Shown piece after piece: positions 42,924-52,560 of a stretch of 64,000 nt of DNA (positions are counted from its first letter, which is position 1; each line of letters opens with the position of its first letter). The translations under genes and the position numbers were made by a program. This DNA is from Oligoflexia bacterium (lineage in GTDB: Bacteria; Bdellovibrionota; UBA1018; CAIPTA01). The stretch is taken from NCBI GenBank assembly GCA_023954355.1, contig JAMLID010000012.1, forward strand, positions 19,089 to 83,088, given 5' to 3'. The notes beneath the pieces were generated by a model, which was not told the DNA's origin, ran no database searches, and saw nothing but the letters and a program-made list of their open reading frames with translations.

Positions 42924-45372
42924 GCTTCTTTCTAGCACTATCCTTCAAAGAAGGCACTCCATATTCAATTCGTGCGTGATAAATACCCAAAAGAACTTCT
43001 AAAAAACTCTTAGCAATTAAATCGAGCTCTCTCAAAGTTAAATCACAATCAGAAAGTTGCCCTTCAGCAAAATATTTATTTAGGATATTTTTAACAACTC
43101 CTGAAAGGCGTAACGGAGTCGGATCTGGCACAGATCTAGTGGCAGCTTCTACAACATCTCCGAGCATCACCAAAGCAGTTTCTTTAGTTTGAGGCTTTTG
43201 TCCGTCATACTTATAATCACTTTCTAGAACAGCCTCAGGATCATCGGACTGGCTTTTGGCTTTATTATAAAAATACCATATCGTCGAACTACCATGATGC
43301 TCACTCATAGCATCGATAAGTGGCTGCGGCAGTTTATGTTTTCGGCCCAACTCTTGTCCCTTTTTAACATGATCTCTAATAATCATGGCGCTCATATGTG
43401 GCTGAAGTGAATCATGACGATTATATCCCCCGCCCTGATTCTCGATAAAGTATAAAGGCCTCTCCATTTTTCCTACATCATGGTAATAAGCCATTACTCT
43501 TGCTAAGAGAGGATTCGCACCAATGGATTCGGCGGCCGCTTCTACAAGAGAGCCGATAACGATAGAGTGATGGTATGTGCCAGGTGCCTTAACCATCAGA
43601 TCTCTAAGCAATGGATGATTCATATTTGCAAGCTCTAATAACCTTAGGTCACTAGTTCTATCTGAGATTAATTCAATTAATGGAACCAATCCTACAACAA
43701 TTAAAGACATAAAAAATCCAGATAAAAAACCCGCCCAAGTTATCCACCCAATGTCTTCACTCAACATCTGCAATGATGCTGCATTTCTCGTATTAACAAC
43801 TATGCATGTAATCAAAGCAATATTTATGAGCCCAGTAATTAACCCAGCTTTGTATACCACACTTCTAGTTTTAATATGTTTGGTAAAATTAGATGCAGCA
43901 ATACAAGTAATAAAAATATATGACCCGTAAAAGAAGTTCCTCTCTAGAAGAATCCCACCAATAACAGACAGAACCATAGAGAAAATCAGGGTCGGAACCT
44001 TATCCATAAGAATTCGTAAAATAACAGCCCCAGTTGATACAGGCACAATAAAGTAATAAAAATCAAATGGTATGTGTGGAAACTTTTCTATCAAAGCCTC
44101 TGTAGCCACATATAGAATTCCTTTAATAAGCAAAATAGTAGAAATTAGCAAAAAACAAAACGCAGATAAATCTCTATAATTAGGATTAAAATTAGTTACT
44201 CCACCACTTAAAAAAGATGTCAGTGAATAGATAAGTATGAATAAAAAAACCGCAGTGAAAAAGAATTGTACTTTTGTTGAATCATTTTGAGAGGCAGACT
44301 CCATTTGTTGAAGAATTGCTAAGTGTCTTTTATTGATTGTTTCTTTGTAGCGGATGATAGTCTCACCCTTATTTATTCTAACTATTACAGGCTTAATTTG
44401 AGACATGACTTCACTTCTTCTTTTTTCTGTCTCTATCCTATTCAAGAACAAATTTTGGCTTAAAAGCTTTTTGGTAACTGCAAGAATTCTTGTCTCGTAT
44501 GGCTGGTACGCTTTATTGTATGGTGAATGCAAAAATCGTTTAGCTTTAGCTTCTAGATTAGAGCGTGCGTTAGATAGATCAATAATCGAAGAAATGTTCT
44601 GAAATAGTCCTTCAGACTTTTTATCACCTGTATCTATTCGATTTAACCAAATTCCCTTTGCCAAATCGTCTTTTAATTCATCTCGATCATTTATAATCAG
44701 ATATAAATTCGCTTCGGTAAGAAAATGAATAAGCATTCTCTCAAGTCTCTCAGGAAACCTCATTCTCAAAAATGCATCAAATTGTGCATCTGAAATCTCT
44801 ATCTCTATTTCTTCAGAAAATGCTCTCTTAGCCTGTATAAATAATTCATTTGAAGATAAATCAGTACTAGCACCTCTCTTTGATGCCAACACAATTATAG
44901 GCTGATAATGATCTCTCATCTTTCTAAAGGCTTTATTAATTTTTCTCTTTAACTCATAAGGCAATCTTCGATCATAGTCATAAACGGTCAATACCGAATC
45001 AACAGCAGACATTCTCTTAGCGTCAGTTGTTTCTTCATCGATCATCTCTAATGTTCTTGGTGCAACTAAATGTCTATTAGCAACTTCACCAAGTTTATAA
45101 TCCAAAAAAGGATCTGTAATTTGCCTGTAAATAAAGAAACTTAATACTGTTGCGACAAGAGCGGCAATGCCTATAGTTTTTAAATTGTATAAATGATTCC
45201 ACTTTAAAAAAAGCGCAACAAATGGTGATTGCTTTTTAGCAATTTTGCTACCCATTGAAGGTAATTCTTTTTTTATCTTCTCAAAAACTGGGTGGTCAGA
45301 CTGTAAAACTGACTTAGAAAGTTTTTCAAATCTGCTACCCGAGTTTTCGGACCCATTGTTACGATCTGGCAT
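42874..45372 (-). CDS. PgpH-like 7TM-HD phosphodiesterase
   Basis: The protein of about 832 residues has one N-terminal membrane helix and a long extracytoplasmic 7TMR-HD domain. A block of about seven membrane helices follows, then a cytosolic HD domain with YYHDVGKMERPLYF. PgpH of Listeria, which has this architecture, hydrolyses c-di-AMP to pApA. Whether this organism makes c-di-AMP is not shown here. ATG 45372 (MPDRNNGSEN) has an AAAGGG site; a start at 45411 lacks one. It is followed by ybeY, as in Firmicutes and many deltaproteobacteria. Confidence 0.9.
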   Translation of the reverse strand: MPDRNNGSENSGSRFEKLSKSVLQSDHPVFEKIKKELPSMGSKIAKKQSPFVALFLKWNHLYNLKTIGIAALVATVLSFFIYRQITDPFLDYKLGEVANRHLVAPRTLEMIDEETTDAKRMSAVDSVLTVYDYDRRLPYELKRKINKAFRKMRDHYQPIIVLASKRGASTDLSSNELFIQAKRAFSEEIEIEISDAQFDAFLRMRFPERLERMLIHFLTEANLYLIINDRDELKDDLAKGIWLNRIDTGDKKSEGLFQNISSIIDLSNARSNLEAKAKRFLHSPYNKAYQPYETRILAVTKKLLSQNLFLNRIETEKRRSEVMSQIKPVIVRINKGETIIRYKETINKRHLAILQQMESASQNDSTKVQFFFTAVFLFILIYSLTSFLSGGVTNFNPNYRDLSAFCFLLISTILLIKGILYVATEALIEKFPHIPFDFYYFIVPVSTGAVILRILMDKVPTLIFSMVLSVIGGILLERNFFYGSYIFITCIAASNFTKHIKTRSVVYKAGLITGLINIALITCIVVNTRNAASLQMLSEDIGWITWAGFLSGFFMSLIVVGLVPLIELISDRTSDLRLLELANMNHPLLRDLMVKAPGTYHHSIVIGSLVEAAAESIGANPLLARVMAYYHDVGKMERPLYFIENQGGGYNRHDSLQPHMSAMIIRDHVKKGQELGRKHKLPQPLIDAMSEHHGSSTIWYFYNKAKSQSDDPEAVLESDYKYDGQKPQTKETALVMLGDVVEAATRSVPDPTPLRLSGVVKNILNKYFAEGQLSDCDLTLRELDLIAKSFLEVLLGIYHARIEYGVPSLKDSARKKHANHDNRQNQKASGIK

Positions 45373-45460
45373 ACGTATTTCCCTTTCTAATTTTTCGGAA
45401 TCATTAATCATTTTCTAAAATGAGATTCTCGATTTTTTATTTTCCGTGTATAGTTTTTCT

Positions 45461-46114
45461 ATGGATACAGCCAAAAATTTCCTCTACGTAGGTATTACAG
45501 GTGGTGTAGGTGCCGGAAAATCGCTAGCAGGTAAGCTTTTACAAGAAAAAGGCTATAAGATTATAGATTCAGATCAAATTTCAAGACGAATAACAGAACC
45601 TAATTCACCAATACTTGAAAAAATTACTGCTACTTTTGGCAAGCAATCCATAAAAGACGATGGAACTCTAAATAGAGCTTTTTTGCGTAGCTTAATAATG
45701 AATGACGCAGAAGCAAGAAAAAAATTAGAACAAATCACACACCCTGAAATACAAAAACAATCCTTACATGAAGCTAAAGCATATGCTTCTAAACATACTT
45801 TTTCTTTGATTTTTTACGAAGCGCCACTCCTATTTGAAGCCAATGCACAAGCAGATAAAGATTATATTATTTGTGTTATTGCTGATGAGAAAATTCGAAT
45901 CGAAAGAATCATAAATAGAGATAAGTGCTCTAGTGAAGAGGCTAAAAAAATCATTTCAAATCAGTGGCCGCAAGAGAAAAAAGCTGAATTAAGTGACTTT
46001 ATTATATCTAATAATAAGACTATTCAAGAATTCGAAAATCAGCTTCAAGCTATTTTAGATAGACTTTTGATTTTCAAAAATATCTATATATCTACCTCTA
46101 GTTCCAGCGACTGA
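45461..46114 (+). CDS. coaE: Dephospho-CoA kinase
   Basis: CoaE phosphorylates dephospho-CoA in the last step of CoA synthesis. The protein has 217 residues with the P-loop GITGGVGAGKSLAG near the start, the IIDSDQISRRI segment and the typical ITHPEIQK motif. ATG 45461 is chosen: a TATAGT -10 box lies 6 bases upstream, so the message may be leaderless. The last 17 bp overlap the convergent sensor gene. Confidence 0.94.
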   Translation: MDTAKNFLYVGITGGVGAGKSLAGKLLQEKGYKIIDSDQISRRITEPNSPILEKITATFGKQSIKDDGTLNRAFLRSLIMNDAEARKKLEQITHPEIQKQSLHEAKAYASKHTFSLIFYEAPLLFEANAQADKDYIICVIADEKIRIERIINRDKCSSEEAKKIISNQWPQEKKAELSDFIISNNKTIQEFENQLQAILDRLLIFKNIYISTSSSSD

Positions 46115-48392
46115 GATTTGATATAGCTTGCGCACTAATGACTTTAGTAGTCTCTCCTAACCTAGTAACATTTTGAATAGAGTTTTTCATTTCCATCAAT
46201 AAATCATTAGCTCTCTTACTTTCTTCTACAGAAATTGGCCCTGCCTCGTTCCAACGATCTAAAAATTCGCCAAGATTTTCTTGTTCTTGTCTTAATACTT
46301 CTAATAAATGCAATTGAATATCCTCGGGTGGTATCAATTGATCAAGGTACTCACCAGGAACTCTGTCTAAAAATTCACTAACCTTTTCTCGTAAAGCCTT
46401 TACCTTAACTTGATACTCTTTTAAATCTTTTGAAATATTATATATTTTTTGCTTTTCACTTTCTTGTATCGACTGACTACTAGATAAGCATAAATTTGTC
46501 GCATTCAAATTAATTTCTTCTATAGATTTTTTTAGGCGTTCTTCTTCACCCTTAAAATTGGCTAACCATGCATTCATTCCACTTAAAGATACATTAAATT
46601 CATTTTTGAATTTAATAATGTTTTCAAATATTTTTCTATATCTCTGAAACTCTAGACATACTCTATCTCTATTTGATTCCCAACGATCTAATCTCTCCCT
46701 TATCAAGGATAAATCACTCACTATTGCTTGATCAAAATTAAATACCTCTTTGCTCTCTTTATATACTCTATTTCTAACATCACTTAATAAGCCCAACTCT
46801 GTAGAGATAATGTTTAATAGCTCGCTTTGCTTTTCTATTTGATCAATGAGAGCCTCTGAATCAGCTTTTCTTCTACTATTTTGCTCTGAAACCCTTCTAT
46901 CCATTTCTAATAAATCATTTAAGAGACTTTTGATCTCTGCTGATTTAACCTGATGGACATCAATTTCTAACTTGTAACCGTGAGTTATTTTATGTATCAA
47001 TTCTTTCGCTAATTTCAGTGATTGATTTATACCAGCTTCGATTCTCTCAGCTTCAGACTTAATAGCTCGTACAAGTAAAAATCTACCTCCAGACAAAAGC
47101 CCCTTTTCTATTGGATAACTAATTAACTCATATCGACTCGTCTCTTGGCCATTATCAATGTACGTTTCGTACGAGCATGCTCGTGTTGAATCATAATCTC
47201 TCAAAATTTTAGACTTAAGGCCTTCAGACGAATTTTCATCTATTAATCTCATTTGCCAATTTTCTAGAAGCTGATCTAATGAGTCTTTACTCAAGTCGCT
47301 TCCGAACAATTCTTTTTCATTTTTGCTAAAAACAAAATTTTTATCTCGTTCGTATAGAAATATAGGCATATCTATACTCTCAAAGAGAGCCTGTATTTGA
47401 GAAAAGTTATTCTCAAATCGTTTTTCTATATCTACTAACTCTCTAGCAATTGGCCCCCAGTCAGAATCATCATCTAAATAAGACAGATCATGACGGTCCC
47501 TAATTTCTAATTTACTACCTAACTCTGTAAATCGCTTTAGTAAAGCTGCGGCGTTAGCATTGAACTTAGCCTTTAAAAATTTTGGCATAAAATAAAAGAA
47601 TGCCAGCATTAAGAAAACGCTAAATAATAAACCTAAAGTAGCTAAAAAGAATTGTCTTCGTAAATCTTGACTGGTCACACCAGAACTTGCTGCTATATTT
47701 CTTGCAAAGCTTGGGTATTTATTTTTGATCAACTTAAGTTGCTCGCGTTTTTTTTGCTCCCAATCATATTTCATCTCTATTATTTTCTCTAGAGAACTGG
47801 CTACTACATCTAAATTTGAAATCCGTAAAGATAAGGCTCCATTGTTTTTTACAGAAGTAGAATTTTTCAGCTCGCTGATTCTTGAATTTCCTTTTTTTGC
47901 TATAGCTAAATCTTTTTCTGTCGTCTCTAAAGTAATTGAAGTTTGTAAGTCAAATAATGTATTTAAATAAGCAGCCCTTATTGGTATTTCTCCATGAGGT
48001 ATTTCTTTTCTGTAAGAATTTACTAACATCTCCATCAGCTCACTCTTCTTCTTTTGAATATTTTCATTTGATGAGCTCGGATCTCTATTTTTATAAATGG
48101 CAACCAAGGCATTAAAATCTCTACTTAAATCGTCTTGGCCTTTTATCAAGTTATCTATGCCTAAATTTACTTCGAGTGATTTGAGAACAGAATTCAACTG
48201 ACCAATAGTTTGTGCCTCTTCGAGCCAAACATGATGAGTCCTAAAAATTTGGGTTGCTTTATTTTCACTTACGATTCCGCTCTTAACATCTAAAGAATCA
48301 TAGAAGCCTTTGGTCAAGAAAATTGCACTTACAAAAATTAGGACGAATGGAATAAATGCAAACTTCCACCAAGTCTTAATTCCACTTTTCAT
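46098..48392 (-). CDS. Large membrane coiled-coil signalling protein, unknown
   Basis: The 764-residue product has two membrane helices (about residues 10-28 and 248-270) enclosing a helical periplasmic domain of about 215 residues, as in four-helix-bundle sensors. A cytosolic PAS-like segment follows near residues 335-430 (ESIDMPIFLYERDKNFVFS), then about 330 residues of predicted coiled coil. It lacks the conserved tip of methyl-accepting proteins and the H-box of histidine kinases. It overlaps the upstream CheA-like gene by 4 bp (ATGA). I read it as a new sensor type wired to flagellar or chemotaxis control. Confidence 0.75.
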   Translation of the reverse strand: MKSGIKTWWKFAFIPFVLIFVSAIFLTKGFYDSLDVKSGIVSENKATQIFRTHHVWLEEAQTIGQLNSVLKSLEVNLGIDNLIKGQDDLSRDFNALVAIYKNRDPSSSNENIQKKKSELMEMLVNSYRKEIPHGEIPIRAAYLNTLFDLQTSITLETTEKDLAIAKKGNSRISELKNSTSVKNNGALSLRISNLDVVASSLEKIIEMKYDWEQKKREQLKLIKNKYPSFARNIAASSGVTSQDLRRQFFLATLGLLFSVFLMLAFFYFMPKFLKAKFNANAAALLKRFTELGSKLEIRDRHDLSYLDDDSDWGPIARELVDIEKRFENNFSQIQALFESIDMPIFLYERDKNFVFSKNEKELFGSDLSKDSLDQLLENWQMRLIDENSSEGLKSKILRDYDSTRACSYETYIDNGQETSRYELISYPIEKGLLSGGRFLLVRAIKSEAERIEAGINQSLKLAKELIHKITHGYKLEIDVHQVKSAEIKSLLNDLLEMDRRVSEQNSRRKADSEALIDQIEKQSELLNIISTELGLLSDVRNRVYKESKEVFNFDQAIVSDLSLIRERLDRWESNRDRVCLEFQRYRKIFENIIKFKNEFNVSLSGMNAWLANFKGEEERLKKSIEEINLNATNLCLSSSQSIQESEKQKIYNISKDLKEYQVKVKALREKVSEFLDRVPGEYLDQLIPPEDIQLHLLEVLRQEQENLGEFLDRWNEAGPISVEESKRANDLLMEMKNSIQNVTRLGETTKVISAQAISNLSRWN

Positions 48393-49423
48393 TTTTGCCC
48401 CACTTTCTTAAGAGCTAATTGAAAAATTGCTTCCCCACACATTAAAGGGATTATTTTAGAATACTCGCTTGAAGTAGAGTAGGCAAATTTAGTATAAATT
48501 GATTCTTCTGCCAGCCATTCATTTGCGTCTAAAGAAATATACCTATAAGAATTCTCATTTATTTCATCCACAATTAAAATACAGTGTAAGTCAGCAACAC
48601 CTACTGAAATATATTTTTTACCTACACAATCTGATGCGTCTAAAGATGAGATTTTGTGATTTTCATCAAAAAGATAAAAAACTTCATTCACCAAATTTGT
48701 TTCATCAAAATCACCTGAAGCCAAAATATGATTATCTGGAACAAAAAAATCTACTCCATTCGATGTACAAATTTTTGCTAGATTTCTGCGCGATTGATTA
48801 GGTATAAAAATTGTAATTTCACTACCAAACTCTCCCAGGCTTTTCCTAGAAAGCCAACCACCGTTTTTGCTCATATAATTTCTGATTTTTAAAAAATAAT
48901 TATCTGATTCAAAATCTACTTTTATTCGAGTGTCTATGCTAAATCCATCATCTTTCAGTCGAAAAAAAACTCCCTCTTCATCTGACGACAATTGAAATGA
49001 TAGAGTCGGACTAGGGAAAAGCCCTCTCGACACTCGGTAACTCTCTCCCATACCCACATAATTTTTTACTACTGTCTTCACACATGCAATAGCGACAGGT
49101 AGAATCAGTTCTGACATTTTTCTATGCATGTAACCTTGTGCTGAGACTATACAATTTGGATCTTTATTCACACTTTCAAAAGTTGAAAATGATATAGATA
49201 CGATTTTTTCTAAAATTTTTGCGCAACTTAGTGACTGTGTTTTTATTCTTTCAGAATCAATCGCTTCACGTAACTCTGTAATAGACTGAACTGCATCAAA
49301 AATATCAGATAGATTATCAGATGTTTTACCGCTATCTTTAACACCACTAATAATTGAATGTTTGATTTTTTCGATTTGAGCTTCTAATCCAAGTAAGCTC
49401 GCATCAACGCTGTCCAGATTCAT
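48389..49423 (-). CDS. Degenerate CheA-like protein with CheW-type domain
   Basis: The 344-residue protein resembles the C-terminal half of CheA. Residues of about 95-210 look like an ATPase domain with LKDDGFSID and a closing GEFGSEITIFIP, as in SxxGxGTxFxxxLP. Residues of about 211-344 look like a CheW domain (YISVGVADLHCILIVDEI). The N-box Asn that binds ATP is missing and there is no HPt or H-box, so it is probably not a kinase. It starts 23 bp after fliA and overlaps the membrane sensor gene. The domain reading is by eye and moderately uncertain. Confidence 0.6.
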   Translation of the reverse strand: MNLDSVDASLLGLEAQIEKIKHSIISGVKDSGKTSDNLSDIFDAVQSITELREAIDSERIKTQSLSCAKILEKIVSISFSTFESVNKDPNCIVSAQGYMHRKMSELILPVAIACVKTVVKNYVGMGESYRVSRGLFPSPTLSFQLSSDEEGVFFRLKDDGFSIDTRIKVDFESDNYFLKIRNYMSKNGGWLSRKSLGEFGSEITIFIPNQSRRNLAKICTSNGVDFFVPDNHILASGDFDETNLVNEVFYLFDENHKISSLDASDCVGKKYISVGVADLHCILIVDEINENSYRYISLDANEWLAEESIYTKFAYSTSSEYSKIIPLMCGEAIFQLALKKVGQK

Positions 49424-49446
49424 CCTAAATCCTTCTTTATGTTTTC

Positions 49447-50265
49447 TTAGGCTAAGAGCTGCACAAACTCATCAAAATTTCCTTTTAGCCTTGCCTTCAG
49501 TCTAAGTATTGCCTGAGTATGAAGCTGACTAACTCTCGACTCAGTGACTTCTAATACTCTTCCGATTTCTTTTAAATTCATATCTTCATAATAATACAAA
49601 GCTAGAACAAGCCTTTGTTTTTCCGGTAAATCTGAAATAGCTTTTTCAACCATACCCTTCAAATTAGTTCTACTAACTTCCGCATATGGATTATTTAGTT
49701 TTCCATTCTCAACAAGCCCAATCATTGATTTTTTATCATTTTTTGTAAGGCTATTTAGGTCATCATAATTCAATAGTGAAACTGACCTTACTTCATTGAG
49801 TAGCTCACCAAACTCTTCTGGACTTATTTTCAATACATCACAAACTTCTTGATCAGTAGCTGGACGGCCTTTTTCTTGCTCTATTTTGGCAAAAACTCTT
49901 TCTAACTGCTTTGCTTTTTCTCTTACAGATCTAGGCACCCAGTCTTGAGATCTGAGCTCGTCTAGCATAGCTCCTCTAATTCGAAACTCTGCATATGTTT
50001 TGAATTTATTATCACGAGTGTGGTCAAATTTATCCACGGCATCCATTAAGCCAATTACACCGGCGCTAATTAAATCATCTAATTCAATATTAGCAGGCAA
50101 TCTAATAGCAATTTTTTGGGCTAGATATTTAACTAAAGAGGCATATTTAACTACTACCTGATCTTTAGTTAGGCCATCGACCAACTTTTCTTTTTGCTTT
50201 TTGCTACTTAATTTTGAATCTCGCTGGTTCGCCTGATTTTTGTACTTTTCTACAGCCTTGTGCAT
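49447..50265 (-). CDS. fliA: Flagellar sigma factor FliA (sigma-28)
   Basis: FliA directs late flagellar transcription. The 272-residue protein has region 2 (AGVIGLMDAVDKFDHTRD and FKTYAEFRIRGAMLDELR), region 3, and region 4 with LKEIGRVLEVTESRVSQLH. The signature YASLVKYLAQKIAIRLP occurs near the N-terminus. It lies in the flhA-flhF-flhG-fliA operon. Promoters it would read occur at the flagellin genes in this window. Confidence 0.97.
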   Translation of the reverse strand: MHKAVEKYKNQANQRDSKLSSKKQKEKLVDGLTKDQVVVKYASLVKYLAQKIAIRLPANIELDDLISAGVIGLMDAVDKFDHTRDNKFKTYAEFRIRGAMLDELRSQDWVPRSVREKAKQLERVFAKIEQEKGRPATDQEVCDVLKISPEEFGELLNEVRSVSLLNYDDLNSLTKNDKKSMIGLVENGKLNNPYAEVSRTNLKGMVEKAISDLPEKQRLVLALYYYEDMNLKEIGRVLEVTESRVSQLHTQAILRLKARLKGNFDEFVQLLA

Positions 50266-50282
50266 GCCTTATCCTCCATAAT

Positions 50283-51152
50283 TTAGGCGTGACCTAAAAT
50301 TGCTTTCCAAAAAAACTGAATATTGCCTCTTGGATACCGTCGCTCAGTCGACTTAAATATTGTATCGGCAATTTTATCAAAATCCTTAGCTGCTTTGGAG
50401 TCTGGAAACAAACTTATAAGAGGTTTTCGATTTCTGACTGACTTACTCCAGAGATCGTCCCAAAATACATAGCCTAAGTAATCAATATTAACGTTTAAAA
50501 ATTTATCCGATACTGCTGATATATTATTAAATACACGTAATCCTTCAGCTTCAGTTTTTATTTGATTTACTAAAAGCTTAAAGTCTTTAATTTTGTGTCT
50601 TTGATGAAGAACCTTAATAAGTGCATAAGCATCTGCAATAGAAGTAGGCTCAGGAGTTGCCACAACAACTACTTCATTTGCTGTGGAATTAAGCCATATA
50701 ACATCTTCACCAATACCTGCACCTGTATCCATCAGCAAAACGTCGTAACGAGATTCTAGATCTTTTAAGCTATCGATTAAAATAGCTTTGTCATTGATGT
50801 TTAAATTTGTCATTTTAAAAATCCCTGAAGAAGAAGCAATTACATCAACTCCAGGTGCAACGTTAGAAACTACATCTTGAATGTCACATCCCTGCAAAAG
50901 ATCATGGACTGTTCTTTTTGCTTTTAAATCAAAAATAATATCAAGATTTGCTAACCCAAAATCACCATCAAGAAGTAGTACCCTCTTACCCTTTTTCGCA
51001 AAGGTAATAGCTAAATTTGCAACAATACCACTTTTGCCAACTCCGCCCTTACCACTCGTTATTGATACAACTTTCGGAGAAAACACAGAACCGTTCCCCA
51101 CTCTCCATGTAGCACCAATTGATTGATTTTTTTGACTTTCTAACTCTAGCAT
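50283..51152 (-). CDS. flhG: Flagellar number regulator FlhG (MinD-like ATPase)
   Basis: FlhG limits flagellar number, in polar flagellates together with FlhF. The protein has the deviant Walker A SGKGGVGKSG, LLLDGDFGLANLDIIF and LMDTGAGIGEDV (Walker B region). ATG 51152 (MLELESQKNQ) is chosen because GGAGG precedes it by 5 bases; earlier possible starts (TTG 51170, ATG 51164) would be too close to the flhF stop to have their own site. This gives 289 residues. Confidence 0.95.
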   Translation of the reverse strand: MLELESQKNQSIGATWRVGNGSVFSPKVVSITSGKGGVGKSGIVANLAITFAKKGKRVLLLDGDFGLANLDIIFDLKAKRTVHDLLQGCDIQDVVSNVAPGVDVIASSSGIFKMTNLNINDKAILIDSLKDLESRYDVLLMDTGAGIGEDVIWLNSTANEVVVVATPEPTSIADAYALIKVLHQRHKIKDFKLLVNQIKTEAEGLRVFNNISAVSDKFLNVNIDYLGYVFWDDLWSKSVRNRKPLISLFPDSKAAKDFDKIADTIFKSTERRYPRGNIQFFWKAILGHA

Positions 51153-51174
51153 TCGTCCCTCCATGGACAAAAAA

Positions 51175-52560
51175 TTATAACTCTAACAATAAATCTACTA
51201 CTCGCTCCGCACTAGCCTTCTCAATGTCTTCTGGCACTCTTTGCCCGACAGTAAAATAGGTCAATGGAATTCTTGTACGCTTATGGATATTATATATGCA
51301 TCCAAACACACTCGTCTCGTCGAGTTTTGAAAATAATAATCCACTAGGACTAAATAATTTGAATCTACTTACAATTTCTTGCATGTCAGTATCTTTAGTT
51401 GTTGCACTGACCATAAGTAAATTTTCAATGCCCTTCACACTTGCTAGTAAATGCCGAAGCATTAATAAACTTTCTTGGTCTTTTTGACTTCTACCAGTCG
51501 TATCTATAAGAACTAAATCTAGAGACGAAAAATCATAAATTGCCTGCTGTAGCTCTTCTTTATTGTCTACCGAACGAAAAGGTACATTCATGATTCTTGC
51601 ATATGTAGCCAATTGATCTGCTGCAGCCACTTTGTAAGAATCTAAATTAATCAATCCTACTCTTAGTTTTTTATCTAAAACCGCTAAGCTGGCTATTTTT
51701 GCAAGTGTTGTAGTTTTACCAACTCCAGTTGGCCCTACGATAGCATATATCTTTGGCTCAGAATGACCTGCAGTAGCACCTATATTTCCCAATAGATCGC
51801 GAATAGAAATATCAGAAATAATAGTCTCAGCTACTTTATCTAAAAGAGCATTATAGTTATCAAGATCTTGGCCAGCTAAATCGAACTCTGCCTTTTTCAA
51901 TATCTGTCTAGCAAATCGCGGCTCAATGCCCATTGCTATTAAATCTTTCATTAGTTGTGAAGAGTTTTCAGAAGGAGCTACTTCGTAGTCATTTTCTTCA
52001 TTTTTATTATTTTTCTCTAATAGTGCCTCATAAGTTTCTACATCTATTTGAGGCTTATTTGTATTTCTTGAGGCACTAACTAATGATTGCCTTGCTTCAA
52101 TTTCATTTTCTTCATCAGAAATATCAATGTATCTGCGCTCACGGCTTATCTCTGTATTCGAAAAGGCTGACTGTGGGTTTTGGACCACTGGCTTTTGTTT
52201 TACAGATTGTTGCTCTTGTGCAGTATTTATTTTTCTGTTGTTACTAAGTTGCACTCTCTCATTGTTTAAAGTTTTCAGCTGCTTTTCAAAATAATTATCA
52301 TAAATTTCATTTTGCTTTTCAGCTTTTTTATTCCAAATTTTTTCTTTAACTTCACTAGGCAGATTTTTTTCAGCTAGTATTTTTTTCTTTAAATCTTTCT
52401 CTGATACTGCTGCTGTTACTTCTACAGATGCCCTACTCATTAAGCCAAAACCGCTTTTTAAATTCTTCGTTGAAAGAATAATAGCCTGAGGGCCTAATTC
52501 TTTTTTTATGACTTTAAGAGCTTCCTGCATTGTCGGTGCTTCAAATTTTTTAACTTGCAT
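51175..52560 (-). CDS. flhF: Flagellar GTPase FlhF
   Basis: FlhF is the SRP-type GTPase that places the flagellum at the pole. The 461-residue protein has the N-terminal B domain (FEAPTMQEALKVIKKELG), a low-complexity linker and the G domain with IVGPTGVGKTTTLAKIAS, LVLIDTTGRSQKD and FSKLDETSVFG. Its start overlaps the flhA stop by 11 bp. Polar placement fits a single polar flagellum. Confidence 0.96.
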   Translation of the reverse strand: MQVKKFEAPTMQEALKVIKKELGPQAIILSTKNLKSGFGLMSRASVEVTAAVSEKDLKKKILAEKNLPSEVKEKIWNKKAEKQNEIYDNYFEKQLKTLNNERVQLSNNRKINTAQEQQSVKQKPVVQNPQSAFSNTEISRERRYIDISDEENEIEARQSLVSASRNTNKPQIDVETYEALLEKNNKNEENDYEVAPSENSSQLMKDLIAMGIEPRFARQILKKAEFDLAGQDLDNYNALLDKVAETIISDISIRDLLGNIGATAGHSEPKIYAIVGPTGVGKTTTLAKIASLAVLDKKLRVGLINLDSYKVAAADQLATYARIMNVPFRSVDNKEELQQAIYDFSSLDLVLIDTTGRSQKDQESLLMLRHLLASVKGIENLLMVSATTKDTDMQEIVSRFKLFSPSGLLFSKLDETSVFGCIYNIHKRTRIPLTYFTVGQRVPEDIEKASAERVVDLLLEL

